From: Tridacna crocea
Lineage: Eukaryota; Mollusca; Bivalvia; Cardiida; Cardiidae
Assembly (NCBI GenBank): GCA_943736015.1
Contig: OX031058.1
Coordinates: 14,471,001 to 14,535,000 of the forward strand
Reading direction: 5' to 3'
Length of the DNA: 64,000 nucleotides
Positions within the stretch are counted from its first letter, which is position 1. Each line of letters opens with the position of its first letter. Of the stretch, positions 34,405 to 45,617 are shown in pieces. The translations under genes were made by a program, and so were the position numbers. The notes below the pieces were generated by a model. That model saw only the letters and a list, made by a program, of their open reading frames with translations, was not told where the DNA came from and did no database searches.

Positions 34405-34520
34405 TCAGGGGAACACGCCAGAGCGAACAAGCCGAGGGACGAAGAAGTCAGGGCGAACGCGCCCAGGGACGAACAAGCTCGGATACGAATAAATTTCGGG
34501 ACGAACAAACCCGGAACATG
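34405..34520. repeat. Degenerate minisatellite 'gggacgaacaagcc'
   Basis: About seven imperfect units of 14-17 bases (agagcgaacaagccgag, ggacgaagaagtc, ggacgaacaagctcgg, ggacgaacaaacccgg). Confidence 0.6.
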
Positions 34521-34557
34521 TTAAGTTTTTTAAGGAAAAAAGTCAAAGAGAACTTAC

Positions 34558-34800
34558 GGATTATGAATAGCCAACAGGCGATAACAAATCTACAATGTTG
34601 CATTTCGTACAGTAACGCTTCTGTCTCAGAACAATAACAGCATCCCTCGCTAGGTGGTAGGAATTGTTACCCATAGGTAATATTCGCCCTAAGATGTCTC
34701 GCTCCACAAATAACTCGCCCCAGTACAACTTCTTATTTAGAAGACACGTCGCCCTTAACTGTTGACAACTCGCACCACACAAAACACAACTTGTCCCAAA
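34558..34800 (-). other. Possible small Cys-rich ORF/exon, uncertain
   Basis: A 70-80 codon minus-strand frame with SCVLCGASC near its start and CTKC near its end, suggestive of a zinc-binding fold. It stops (TAA) four bases before a strong donor-like GTAAGT. No start codon or acceptor could be assigned, and no family recognised. May be chance. Confidence 0.2.
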
Positions 34801-35119
34801 TTTATAAAGTCTTACTTGTCTGACTTCGAAGAATCACGGCCAAGTATAAAGTAAAAAAAAAATACTAAAAATCTAGCAAAATCTCTCCCGAACATGAAAA
34901 TTCGTTATGGGTCGCTTATAGATTCATGAAAATAATAACCTAGATACCACTAGATCTAGGCCTAATCTGTTACAACATGGAAAATCAACCACAAGACACA
35001 ACGTATCTACTAAAACTAGTTTCGGTTTTCAATTTTTTTAGGGGGGGGGGGGGCATGAAACCGAAACTATTTAGCGAAAACATCGGAAATGCCTGATAGG
35101 GATAGGCTAGTGGTTTCGA

Positions 35120-36165
35120 TAAGTTCGTCTGGGCAAAGTGTATTCCCCGGCCCTACCTAACAAAATAAGTAATAATTCCCGGCCCCTACGGCCCCCCATG
35201 CTAATTATTTTATTTTTCGTTGTAAGATGCTCAAAATAGTATTAAATTGAAGCTTAGGTATCACGCTTTGTCATGGTATGAAATAAACTGTGGTCATTGC
35301 AACACTTTTTGAAATATTGTCAGTGAAATGTGAGTAAGATTTCCGTATTTCTTCCAGTTATTTCATGGCTTAACAAAATTCGGCCCCTATGCTATTTTTT
35401 TTTTATTTTTCGTTGTATTGTGCTCAAAATGGTATGAAATTGAAGCTTAGGTATCATGCTTTTACATGGTATGAAATAAACTGTGGTCATTGCAACACTT
35501 TTTGAAATATTGTCAGTGAAATGTGAGTAAGATTTCCGTATTTCTTCCAGTTATTTCATGGCTTAACAAAATCCGGCCCCTATGCTAATTTTTTTATTTT
35601 TCGTTGTATTGTGCTCAAAATGGTATGAAATTGAAGCTTGGGTATCATGCTTTTACATGGTATGAAATAAACTGTGGTCATTGCAATACTTTTTGAAATA
35701 TTGTCAGTGAAATGTGAGTAAGATTTTCGTATTTCTTCCAATTATTTCATGGCTTAACAAAATCCGGCCCCTATGCTAATTTTTTTATTTTTCGTTGTAT
35801 TGTGCTCAAAATGGTATGAAATTGAAGCTTAGGTATCACGCTTTGTCATGGTATGAAATAAACTGTGGTCATTGCAACACTTTCTGAAATATTGTCAGTG
35901 AAATGTGAGTAAGATTTCCGTATTTCTTCCAGTTATTTCATGGCTTAACAAAATCCGGCCCCTATGCTAATTTTTTTATTTTTCGTTGTAAGATGCTCAA
36001 AATAGTATGAAATTGAAGCTTAGGTATCATGCTTTTACATGGTATGAAATAAACTGTGGTCATTGCAACACTTTTTGAAATATTGTCAGTAAAATGGGAC
36101 TAAGATTTCCGTATTTCTTCCAGTTATTTCATGGCTTAACAAAATCCGGCCCCTACGCTAAATCC
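35120..36165. repeat. Five-unit tandem array, about 191 bp per unit
   Basis: The box ccggcccctatgctaa recurs at about 35180, 35381, 35574, 35765, 35956 and 36148 (steps of 201, 193, 191, 191 and 192). Units are highly similar and AT-rich (ttatttttcgttgta, tgaagcttaggtatca, aaataaactgtggtcat). The left flank (gtgtattccccggcccta) matches, in inverted orientation, the flank of the 44-kb array. Confidence 0.8.
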
Positions 36166-36946
36166 TTAATAAATGTCATCGAAAGCTGCACCGAATTTAT
36201 TCTTAAATTAACATTTACTCCTTTAGCTTTCAGTCAATATGTAATACACTATTTTCTTTTTTTTTTTTAATCTAATACAAACTACTCCAAATTCGTACCA
36301 AAGTTCGAACCTTTTACCCAACAACATATAACTGCGATTGATAAAAAAAGAGAAATGTTAAGAGTGATAAGCTTGCCTCTCAAAAGTAAGGAATCATTGG
36401 GGGAAAAATAACATCTATTTTTACGGGCAAATAATCCCGGGCAAAATAGATCTGATTATCACGCCTTTGGAAATCTTAAAAGGGTAGATCTACATCCTCC
36501 TGTATTTTGCCGACTTTCTCAGTTTTAATTTTATGTTAAACTTTGATGGTCTAAAGCGTGTCAGCGTTTTTCTTAGTGTTTCATCCCTTATGTTTGTTAA
36601 TATTCCAATTTTATAGAAGTGCAGGCCGAATTATGCCATTCTTGTATGAAATTATCACGAAGTCTTCTTTGAATTTTTTTTTTTAATACAAAATAATCTA
36701 TGTTATATCTTGTCCAAATATATGAATATCCAGTTTTATCTAAATTTTCCTTGATTTTTTTTTTTTTTCTTAGACCAGGTAAAAGCACTATATCAAGGTT
36801 TTGTCAAAAACTGAAATGAACATGTAATATGTTTTCAAAATACACCAGAAGAAAGAACTCTTAATCATTACTGGACAAAGGGTTGATGTAATCAAGCACG
36901 CTACTTCACCGTAGTACAGTATAGACTTTCTGACATTTTCTCAGAG

Positions 36947-37837
36947 ATGCGTGCAATACACAACAAGGTGAACCAGTGTATCGAAGTCCAAAACAATGTC
37001 CGTGATATTTACCAAAAGATTTCCACTCAAGATGACAGACTTACCCTTCTCGAATACAAGTCTTTAGATTTAGAGGCTCGCAGCAGGAGAAATAACCTTT
37101 TGTTTGGGGGCATAAATGAAGAGAAAGGTGAAAATTGTATGGAAATTATAGCCAGTTTTTTGAATGATCATCTTGATATTACTCCCTGCCCTCCTATACC
37201 CAGAGTACATAGATTGGGAAAGTTTAAAAGAGGATCCCACAGACCCATCATAGCCTATTTTCTTGATTCACGGGATACTGAACTTGTTATTTCACGCGCC
37301 TACAAACTGAAAAATACAGCCTTCCACATTAACCGTGATTTCCCACCTGAAATTCAATCTGCCAGGCGCGAACTTTGGCCTAAGTACAAGGAACTAAAAA
37401 ACAGATTTCCCCAAAGTAAGGTGAATTTAGTGTATCCGGCCAAAATTGTTCAAGATGGCAAAATTATAACTGATATGTTCCCCGACTGGAACCTAGTCAT
37501 GAATCGTAGTAGAGTGCCCATTGATAGGTATAGTAAACCACGCACACAGTCGCATGATCCACGTGCCCACGTGCAAACAGATAAAACACATACAAATGAT
37601 GACACCGACACAAGTTTACAGGGGCGTAGCTCTTCGAGGGCATCTGGTAGGTCTTACAGACCACGTCAAGAATCTAAATCTCCTGTTCAGCGCCCTTCTC
37701 GGTCACTAGCTCCTGTCAGGAAACACCAAACAAACATGCCGGACACAGCGTCTCAGACGACTGCGTTTAATAGACCCTGGGATAGACAGGAACCGCAACA
37801 AAGAGATTCTACCTCCAACATACCTAAACATATATAG
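36947..37837 (+). CDS. LINE ORF1 RNA-binding protein
   Basis: 296 codons. The N-terminus (residues about 1-45) has heptad-like spacing compatible with a coiled coil. It is followed by LEARSRRNNLLFGG, the hallmark junction into the RRM-like domain of L1-type ORF1 proteins, with PRVHRLG and IAYF strands further on and a C-terminal domain to about residue 185. The remaining third is Ser/Arg/Gln-rich and basic, likely disordered RNA binding. ORF1 proteins trimerise on the element RNA to form the retrotransposition particle. The frame is intact. The start is uncertain because it continues upstream without a Met. Confidence 0.8.
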   Translation: MRAIHNKVNQCIEVQNNVRDIYQKISTQDDRLTLLEYKSLDLEARSRRNNLLFGGINEEKGENCMEIIASFLNDHLDITPCPPIPRVHRLGKFKRGSHRPIIAYFLDSRDTELVISRAYKLKNTAFHINRDFPPEIQSARRELWPKYKELKNRFPQSKVNLVYPAKIVQDGKIITDMFPDWNLVMNRSRVPIDRYSKPRTQSHDPRAHVQTDKTHTNDDTDTSLQGRSSSRASGRSYRPRQESKSPVQRPSRSLAPVRKHQTNMPDTASQTTAFNRPWDRQEPQQRDSTSNIPKHI

Positions 37838-37873
37838 GACAGAGAGGGGTCAGAGACCAACTACGCACAGAAT

Positions 37874-40800
37874 TTGTTCAGCATTAATTTCGGGTGCCTT
37901 AATGTAAATGGTCTTAAAAAAAGACTGAGTTATCCTGATTTCATTGATTTTATTGAAAAGTTTGATGTATTTTGTGTTCTTGAAACTCACACTGACTCTA
38001 CAGATAATGTTGATATTGCAAATTTCAATTATATTGCCAAAAATAGAAGTCAAACCTACAAGAGGAAATCAGGTGGCATTGGAGTTTACGTTCGCGATAA
38101 TATTTCTCATCAAGTTGTCGCTCTTGAAAACAAGTCAGAATACATTCTCTGGCTAAAATTCGACAAAAAAAATATTTAATCTGTCTGAAGATCTCGTTCT
38201 CGGAGCTGTTTATATCCCTCCAGAAAATTCAAGATTTTTCAATAACGATGATTTAAATGAATTTGAATATGAAATTAATCACTTTTGTAGCGATAACAAA
38301 TTTGTAATGCTGGCCGGTGACACAAACTCTCGAACAGGTAACATGACTGATTTTGTGAGCACAGACACATTTATTCATAATCACTTCAGCATTGACGCAG
38401 AACTTCAGATGCACTTAGAAAAATACACTGTTCTCGAAAACTTGTCGATTCCTCTCTCCAGGAGGTCGCGTGACACTAAAACAAACACTAATGGACATAG
38501 GTTAATTCAGATCTGTCGTAATAACAACATTTTTATTCTAAATGGAAGAGTTCACAAAGATAGAAATCTTGGAAATTACACTTTTCGTAATAAGTCAGTA
38601 CTGGATTATGTACTCTCAACTGCTGAATGCTTCCAATACCTTAGTAACTTTGAAATATTCGAAACAGACTCATTATTTTCAGACGGGCACAGTGCTGTTA
38701 CATGGGCATTGCGCTGTAATCCTCTTTCTACTCCCGCTGCTGTTTCTTCTCCCTCTTCTGACTCTTTTTCTTACTTAGTCAGTCCATGTCTCCAACACAA
38801 GGGTAACCTGAAATATAAATGGAATGACAATTTGAAAGAAGAATTTTCCAATAATCTATGTTTAAACGAAATGAACGAGATCTATCTCACATTCAACAAT
38901 GCAGAATTAGACGTAAAAGATAAAATTGAATCTATAACATACAAAATAAAATATATATTTCAAGGTGCTGCTGAAAATACTTTAACTAGAAGACATATTT
39001 TGAATCCTTTTAATAACAAAACTAATAACAAGTCATGGTTCGGGCCCAACTGTTTAAAAGCTAGAAAAATATACCATGAAGCGAAAACTTTATACAATGG
39101 CAATAAAAATGACATCAATAAACGCCGTCTACGTAACGCTAGTAAAGATTACAGGCGCACTATGGATTTCTATATTAAAAGAGAGAAACATGAAAATTCA
39201 AAAAGGCTGAGAAACTTAAGTGATAATAACCCTAAAAAGTACTGGAAATTTTTAAAATCTCTTAATAAAAAGTCTGTAAATAAACAAACACCTTCAATTC
39301 AGGAATTTTATGACTACTTTAAAGAAATCAATACAAATACCATTCCTCCAGACCATCTTGATGATGACCCAATTCTTTTTCACGACATTAATGATCAGCT
39401 TAATTCTGATATTACAGCTCAAGAAATTTTCGATAGTATAAATAATTTGAACAATGGTAAAGCACCAAGTCCGACCGACGAAATAACTAATGAATACATT
39501 AAAAGTACCAAAGACAGTATGATCCCAATATATACGAAGTTGTTTAATTTAATTTTCGACACCGGACACATTCCATGCTCTTGGCTAGAAGGCACGATCA
39601 TACCAATTTATAAAAACAAAGGAAACTCTTCTGATCCTAGCAACTATAGACCCATAACTATCCTCAGTTGTCTAGGGAAACTCTTCACTTCAGTTCTAAA
39701 TCGTAGACTCAATACCTTTCTAGAAAACAACAATATTTTAAATGAAAACCAGGCAGGATTTAGAAAACACTATTCAACATCTGACCACTTATTTACACTA
39801 CACGCACTTATCGACATTTTACGAAAAAAAAGGCAAAAACTCTACTGTGCTTTCATTGATTTCTCTCAAGCATTTGACAAAGTGTGGAGGACCGGTTTAT
39901 GGCATAAATTGTTAAAGAATAATATTAATGGAAAGTTTTATAAAGTCATCAATAATATGTACCAAAATATTAAGTCATGTATAAGTCATAATGGCGCTTT
40001 GTCTGAAGTATTCCTGTCCGAAATCGGTGTCCGTCAAGGAGAAAATTTATCGCCATTACTATTTTCAATTTATTTAAACGATTTGCAATCATTTCTAGAC
40101 AATAACGGGTCTGTTGGAGTAGAATTATACAATAACACTGATTTTACACTATGGCTTAAGCTGTTAGTTTTACTCTATGCGGACGATACAGTTCTGTTGT
40201 CGGATTCCGAAAAGGATCTTCAAAAAAGCCTAGACGTTTTCAATGAATACTGCAAAATGTGGCACCTCCAAATTAATATTAATAAAACTAAGGTAGTTGT
40301 TTTTGGAAGCCGTCGAATAAACAATTTTCAATTCACTCTAGGCGAAAACCTGATAGAAGTAACAGATAAGTATCACTACCTTGGAGTCACATTTTCCAGC
40401 AGCGGCTCTTTTTTACAAGCAAGAAAACATATAGCTGAACAAGCCTCTAAAGCATTATACATACTTTACTCAAAGTCAAACAATTCAGACTTACCATTGG
40501 ATCTAATACTAAAACTTTTTGATCACACAATTCTACCTATACTTACATACGGCACAGAAATTTTTGGTTTCGAAAATTTAAACATCCTGGAAAAAGTTCA
40601 CACTGATTTTCTGAGACGTGTTACAAAAGCAAGAAAGTCCACACCTTTATACATGCTAATGGGAGAACTAGGTCGATATCCCCTCTCTATTAATATAAAA
40701 TCCCGTATGGTATCATTTTGGAACCGCCTTATTATAGGCAAGACATCAAAACTATCCTTTCTAGTATATAAATATATGATTTGTCAACCCAACACACAGT

Positions 40801-41342
40801 ATAAATGGATCGAAAATGTTAAAGAAATACTTTCTTCGGTTGGCCGTCCAGATTTATGGCTTCATCAAGATCATATTACTAGTTCAACCATCAGCAAACA
40901 AGTAAAAGTAACATTAATCGATCAATACAAACAATCATGGTACACACAACTACGCGAATCCAATAAAGGTAAAACTTATTTTAGTTTCAAACCAACACAT
41001 AATTCTGAAAATTACCTACAGATCTTAGATCACGAAGATGCTTTAACTTTATTTAAATTTAGAACAGCTAATTTTAAACTTCCGGTAGAACGTTTAAGAT
41101 ATGATACAGTCCCTTACGAAAGCCGCCTCTGCGATCTGTGCTCACAAAATCAAGTTGGATCCGAAACTCACTACCTTCTTCATTGTGACTTCTTCAGAAA
41201 TGAACGAGCTAGATTTTTCCAAGACGCCGGGTTTTCTTTTAGCAACAATCTGCAACTTCACCATTTGCTCAGCTCGGATAACCCTCACAAGCTGAAACAT
41301 CTATGTAAATTTCTTAGATTGATAATGGGTCAATTTACCTGA
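37874..41342 (+). pseudogene. LINE ORF2 (AP endonuclease + reverse transcriptase), one frameshift
   Basis: Two frames form one ORF2: 37874-38179 and a continuation open through 41342. The first encodes the endonuclease N-terminus (NFGCLNVNGL, VFCVLETH). It is cut by an extra base in a run of eight A at 38165-38172; the second frame resumes at that point with LVLGAVYIPPEN, GDTNSR and SDGHSAV, the remaining endonuclease motifs. In the 1011-codon part beginning at 38307, RT motifs follow: PIYKNKG (about residue 430), FIDFSQAFDKV (about 515), GVRQGENLSPLLFS (about 572) and the catalytic YADD (about 622). A Cys-x2-Cys...His...Cys finger lies near the C-terminus (about 941-960). All catalytic boxes are present, so this single indel (or assembly error) is the only visible lesion. 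Confidence 0.85.
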
Positions 41343-41344
41343 CT

Positions 41345-41500
41345 TCAATGCCACCATATAACTGAATCACACCGTACCTGCTTTTAACGATCATAATGAA
41401 TACGTTTTTTTTTGGGGGGGGGGGGGGCAGATTGTGGGAAATGAGGAAAATGCTGGCAACTGCCATTTTCTGCTTTTCCCACATGGTTCACCAAGCAAAT
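41345..41500. mobile_element. Decayed TTAA MITE in the LINE 3' region
   Basis: ttttaacgatcataatgaat, a long G run, then gattgtgggaaatgaggaaaatgctgg and its inverted partner. The termini are degraded. Confidence 0.55.
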
Positions 41501-41590
41501 TTAGCAACAATAGCAATCCTGATTTGTGCTGAATTCAATTAGTCTGTTTATTGTGTTTTCAATTTAGTGGAGTACATAAGTCTGATGTTT

Positions 41591-41842
41591 AGCTAACTAT
41601 TTGGCAAATGACATAGTTATAGATAGGTCCAAATCAAAGCATCTGCAGACAACAAAAGGAATGTGACTCAAAATTAGGATTTATTCAGTGAAAACTAGAT
41701 GGCATGTATAGTGAGAGAGGGAGAAAATGTTGGTCACCAGCGTCTTCTCCTTCTCCCACGATATAAAAATAAAAAAAATAAATAAAAAAAGCTTCTGAGA
41801 TTTATGAAAACCCGGGATTGTTTCGTAAAGATTTAAGAGTTA
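41591..41842. mobile_element. TTAA MITE, diverged, in the LINE 3' region
   Basis: Left arm ctatttggcaaatgacatag, core agaaaatgttggtcaccagcg, right arm gattgtttcgtaaagattt, followed by aagagTTAA. Its presence implies that the LINE insertion predates at least this MITE. Confidence 0.6.
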
Positions 41843-42639
41843 AACATATCTGTAAATTTGCTTGTATTAGTTCTGTATACTGAATCCGTTCATATCACAA
41901 CGTTATACTATAGAATACCCGCAAGAGACGGTGTTATGAACAATTTCACAAATGCTTCTAAAACTGTAGCTACGTTAATCATATGCCTCTATATGACTCC
42001 GAATGACCTTTTTTTTTTATGCCATTGGAAATTCAAGATCAGATAGCACAACTAGGGTGTAATCTGATCTTGGATTTACTCTGCCCATATACCGATCAAG
42101 GTTAGGTCGTAGTAACTATGAGACGCTAGATTTACATATAACATACTATTACAATACCAACATATTATTTGACATTGTTTGGAGAATGAAATAATGACAC
42201 TTACCTTATGATTATACCCTCCTATAGTAAAAAAGGAATGTCATTCACATAAACCAAATTTGCACGTGGATGTAAACATGTAGTGTACACATGTTACGCC
42301 GTAAATCCATACGCACAGCTGAACATCCAATTTCAAGGCGGTTAAAGGCTCTTATCCCTCAATGCAGTCTTGTAATAAGGAATATTATCCTCTTGACCGA
42401 TCAAATTCCAGTTAAAAGTTCATCTGCTTATTTTTTTTTCTCATTCATTTCATAACTGATTTAATCATATCCCCATGTTGTATATTGTATACCTGGGTGA
42501 AATAAAGGTATGTTCTGTTCTGTTCAGTAGCAAGTTCGAAACGACATAGATTGCATCATACGAAATTAACACCTTGATAATCGGTCATAATAAGATTACG
42601 TCGGCACGTGTTTGAGTCATACCATACAATCCAGTACTT

Positions 42640-42840
42640 TTAACCCATTGCCAAACAATCCCTAATTTTGAGGACCCTGAGAAAGAAGCATGAAGGAAAC
42701 ATTGTGGGAAAACGAGAAACCGGCATTTTCTCCTTTTCCCATGATGTTTTCTACTCTTCACACACAAAAAAATCAGTATCTTTCATCTTGTCGTCTGTAA
42801 ATGCTTTCGAAATATTGTCGTTTGGTGATGAGTGTAAAAA
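42640..42840. mobile_element. TTAA MITE
   Basis: TTAACCCATTGCCAAAC at 42640, core agaaaccggcattttctcc (one arm shortened), right arm gtcgtttggtgatgag without the final TTAA. Another remnant follows at about 42845-43000. Confidence 0.7.
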
Positions 42841-43374
42841 AAAGGTGGGTTTAGGAAACACTGTGGGAGAAGGTAACGTGCTTTATGCCAACTGTTTTAT
42901 TTGCCACAATGTTCTCTATCTAATCACAGACAGTCTCTAACTATTAGCTTTTAAAGCTCTGTCCCAAACGACAAAATTGTAAACTTGTCCAAATTGAAAA
43001 CACTTGTTTAAAAAAAAAAAAGAACGTTTTTGAACGATAAATCCCATCATTTGTACAACTTTTGATCAATATGGCGAAATAATACCGTATACATATATGT
43101 TAATGTTTCAGAATGTGGTTTTGGTAGTCGGAGCAAACGACATATGTTACAAAACTCCAGAGAACGGGTCATTAATTTACTCCTAGTTATGTATGGTGTT
43201 CATTACAAACAGAATTCTTACGATGTTTTTTTTTATACAATATAAATTTCTTGCATTACTATGTATTGTTTTAAACTTTTTTTTTTGTTATAAAGATAGG
43301 TAGATATTTAGAGTGGCATTGAAATAATGACAATAAATATGTATACAATACAGTTTGCTTTCTTCTTCAATCAC

Positions 43375-43716
43375 ATGTCATAATTCGATTGGTTGTTGAT
43401 TGATTGCTTGTATGCAGTTTCAACATTATTTCAGTTATATTGCGGCAGCCAGTGCACCTATCCGTGCTTTCCTTGAGTTTTTTTAACCTACACAATTTTC
43501 TTTACAAGCCAATGGCTGCTTTCCCACATAACCATCGTCGAAACAATGATCAGCGGTGAGAGAGGAATGAATCCTGTCACCGGGGATCGAACCCACGACC
43601 ATTTGTTATAAAGAAGTGCACGCTAACGACTGAGCTACCAGGGCCGGGGATCGAGCCCTCAACCCTTTATTCTCGAGTCCTGCACGCTACCGAATAAGCT
43701 ACCGGGGCTCGGCCCA
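43375..43716 (-). mobile_element. tRNA-derived SINE with two tandem tRNA-like units
   Basis: On the minus strand two tRNA-like units sit back to back (43716-43646 and 43645-43575). Each has an A-box-like segment (gtagcttattcggtagcg; gtagctcagtcgttagcg) and a B box (gctcgatcccc; gttcgatcccc), the internal RNA polymerase III promoter. A conserved body follows (gaatcctgtcaccgg complement, ttgtgtaggttaaaaaa) and an aatc-type tail (about 43385-43405). A fragment of the same body is recognisable at about 3895-3945. Confidence 0.75.
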
Positions 43717-43841
43717 TGATTGAATTTATACTTTCCTCATAACATATGAAAATGAAACACAAGGTTCTCTAAATCAATTGAAAGCGCATTTGGTGAACCT
43801 CGAGTCTCTATTTTAAACATGGACCGTATACATCCCTGTAA

Positions 43842-44070
43842 TTGACCCATTAGCACACAATCCATACTTTTGACGCCACTGAGAAGGAAGCCTGTAGAAA
43901 ACATTGTAGAAAAAGGAGAAAATGCTGGTAACCAGCATTTTCTCCTTTTTCCACAATGTTTTCTACCCTTTACAAAACAAATTTCAAATTGTCAGTCACT
44001 TTTATTTTGTCGTCTGCAAATGCTTTCGATTTGGACAAACCTAATATTTTGTCGTTTGGTAATGAGTTAA
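43842..44070. mobile_element. TTAA palindromic MITE (family A)
   Basis: Left end attgacccattagcacac (TTAA mutated to TTGA), right end gtttggtaatgagTTAA (44067-44070). Well-preserved hairpin around 43897-43967. Confidence 0.8.
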
Positions 44071-44184
44071 CCCAACATGCGTCAATTTTCATTTTCTTCG
44101 TATCATTCGGAAGCTTTACTCAAGGATTATAGAACCATATCATTTTTATTTAAATCAAGGGAGAAAAGAGCTTTGAATAGATCT

Positions 44185-44850
44185 ATATAGGGGCCGTCTC
44201 TTTATATCGAAAAAATTAGGACACGTTTTAACCCCCCCCCCCTCCAAAAAAAAATAACGAATTTCAAACGCTTTTATCACAACGTAACATGCACGAAAAG
44301 TCAACTTTTTATATACCATTAGAAAGGTTATTACCTCAGCTATAATTTGGTGCTAATTTTATTTAATTTGACCAAGAATTGAAATTTTTAGGTAGAGGGG
44401 CCGGATTTTTATCTCTAACAAAATTACAACACGCTTCAGCAAAAAATAGACGAATTTCAAACACTTCTGACACAACTACACATTCATGAAGAATCAAGTT
44501 TCTATATACCACGAGAAAGGTTATTATATAAGCTACAATTTGGTGCTTATTTTATTAAATTTGACCGATAAATAAAGTATTTAGCTATAGGGGCCGGATT
44601 TTTATTTCTAAAAAAAACACTACATGCTCTAGCAAAAAAATGGCTAATTTCAAACGCTTATAACACAACTATATATGCGCAAAAACCAAGTTTCTATAGA
44701 CCATTATAAAGGTTATTACCTATGCTACAATTTGGTGCTAATTTGATGAAATTTGACCTAAAAATAAAATATTTAGCTAGGGGGGCCGTTAGGGCCGGGA
44801 ATTATAGCCTAAATTTTCGATTGGGGCCGGGGAATACACATACCCTTCGT
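44185..44850. repeat. Tandem array, about 190 bp per unit, related to the 35-kb array
   Basis: The box ggggccggatttttat recurs at about 44397 and 44587, with related boxes at about 44190 and 44779. Units share aaaggttattacct and ttggtgcta. The right flank (gccgggaattatagcc, ggggccggggaatacac) is the inverted counterpart of the left flank of the 35.1-kb array. Confidence 0.7.
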
Positions 44851-45371
44851 CTGTTTGAATATAGGCACCGTTAGAAACAAAAATCAAAGCGCTGAAAGCA
44901 CAAATGGAAAAGTGCATGTACACGTGTAGAGCAATTTGTATTCAACTTAAATATCTATTTAAAAAGTAGGGGAAAAAGTTGTGTACTGCTTCACCTTTTT
45001 TTCCCGCCCATGCATATTCAAACACTTTTAAGCAGACAGAGGATGCATCTACATGCTGCATTCTCATGTTGCAAAAGTTCAAACATGAGATACTTATGCT
45101 ATTCTTTTCCAAGTGCCTTTCATGAAGTCCAAGTCCATAGCAGTACAAATGATAGTTGGAAAAAAGCTGCAATGGTTTTCACCAGTGTTCAAAATGAGAA
45201 ATTAACAAACAAAACTAGGTTGGAAAGACATTTTATGTGAAGCAGATTCTGTGTGGGAAAAAAAAATGGCTTTAAACCACTTTAATTGTATGTTTCAATA
45301 TTCAATATTTCAAGTTTAGTGATTTAAAAGTTTTTTTTTTTTCACGCACATTCCAATTATTTTCTTCATTG

Positions 45372-45412
45372 AATTTCTTCTCGCTCTCTCTCTCTCTCTC
45401 CCTCTCTTTTGC
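45372..45412. repeat. (CT)n microsatellite
   Basis: Pyrimidine run cgctctctctctctctct and continuation. Confidence 0.8.
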
Positions 45413-45617
45413 AAAAGAATTTGCAAAAGAACAAAAAAAAAGAAAGACCAGGGCACCGTATGGAGTGGAACCATGTGTGGATGTCAATGCTCGGCTACAG
45501 TTGCTTTTAGCGAAAATTGTAAGTCGAAAAGCCGGGCATTGCTGTGTCAAAAGTATTAACATGGTTACCAGCCCCTTTTGTACAGGCTCTCCTTGTGATA
45601 ACTACCAAACTAGGGGT

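Larger units (their letters stand above)
36850..42530 (+). mobile_element. Non-LTR retrotransposon (LINE)
   Basis: Contains ORF1, an endonuclease/RT ORF2, a long 3' UTR and a terminal AATAAA followed by (TGTTC)3 at 42501-42525, a typical LINE 3' tail. ORF1 is open upstream of its first Met to a stop near 36884, so the copy is probably 5'-truncated. Two diverged TTAA MITEs sit in the 3' UTR. No RNase H domain is seen. Clade is uncertain (CR1/Jockey- or Tx1-like). Confidence 0.85.

Noticed and set aside
35041-35052. Poly-G and poly-C runs (also near 33871, 41414, 44232 and 49109)
   Set aside because: Simple homopolymers; no structure or repeat context that supports a function beyond slippage.
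43575-43716. Two functional tRNA genes
   Set aside because: A and B boxes are present but the acceptor stems do not pair and a conserved SINE body follows; tRNA-derived SINE is the better reading.
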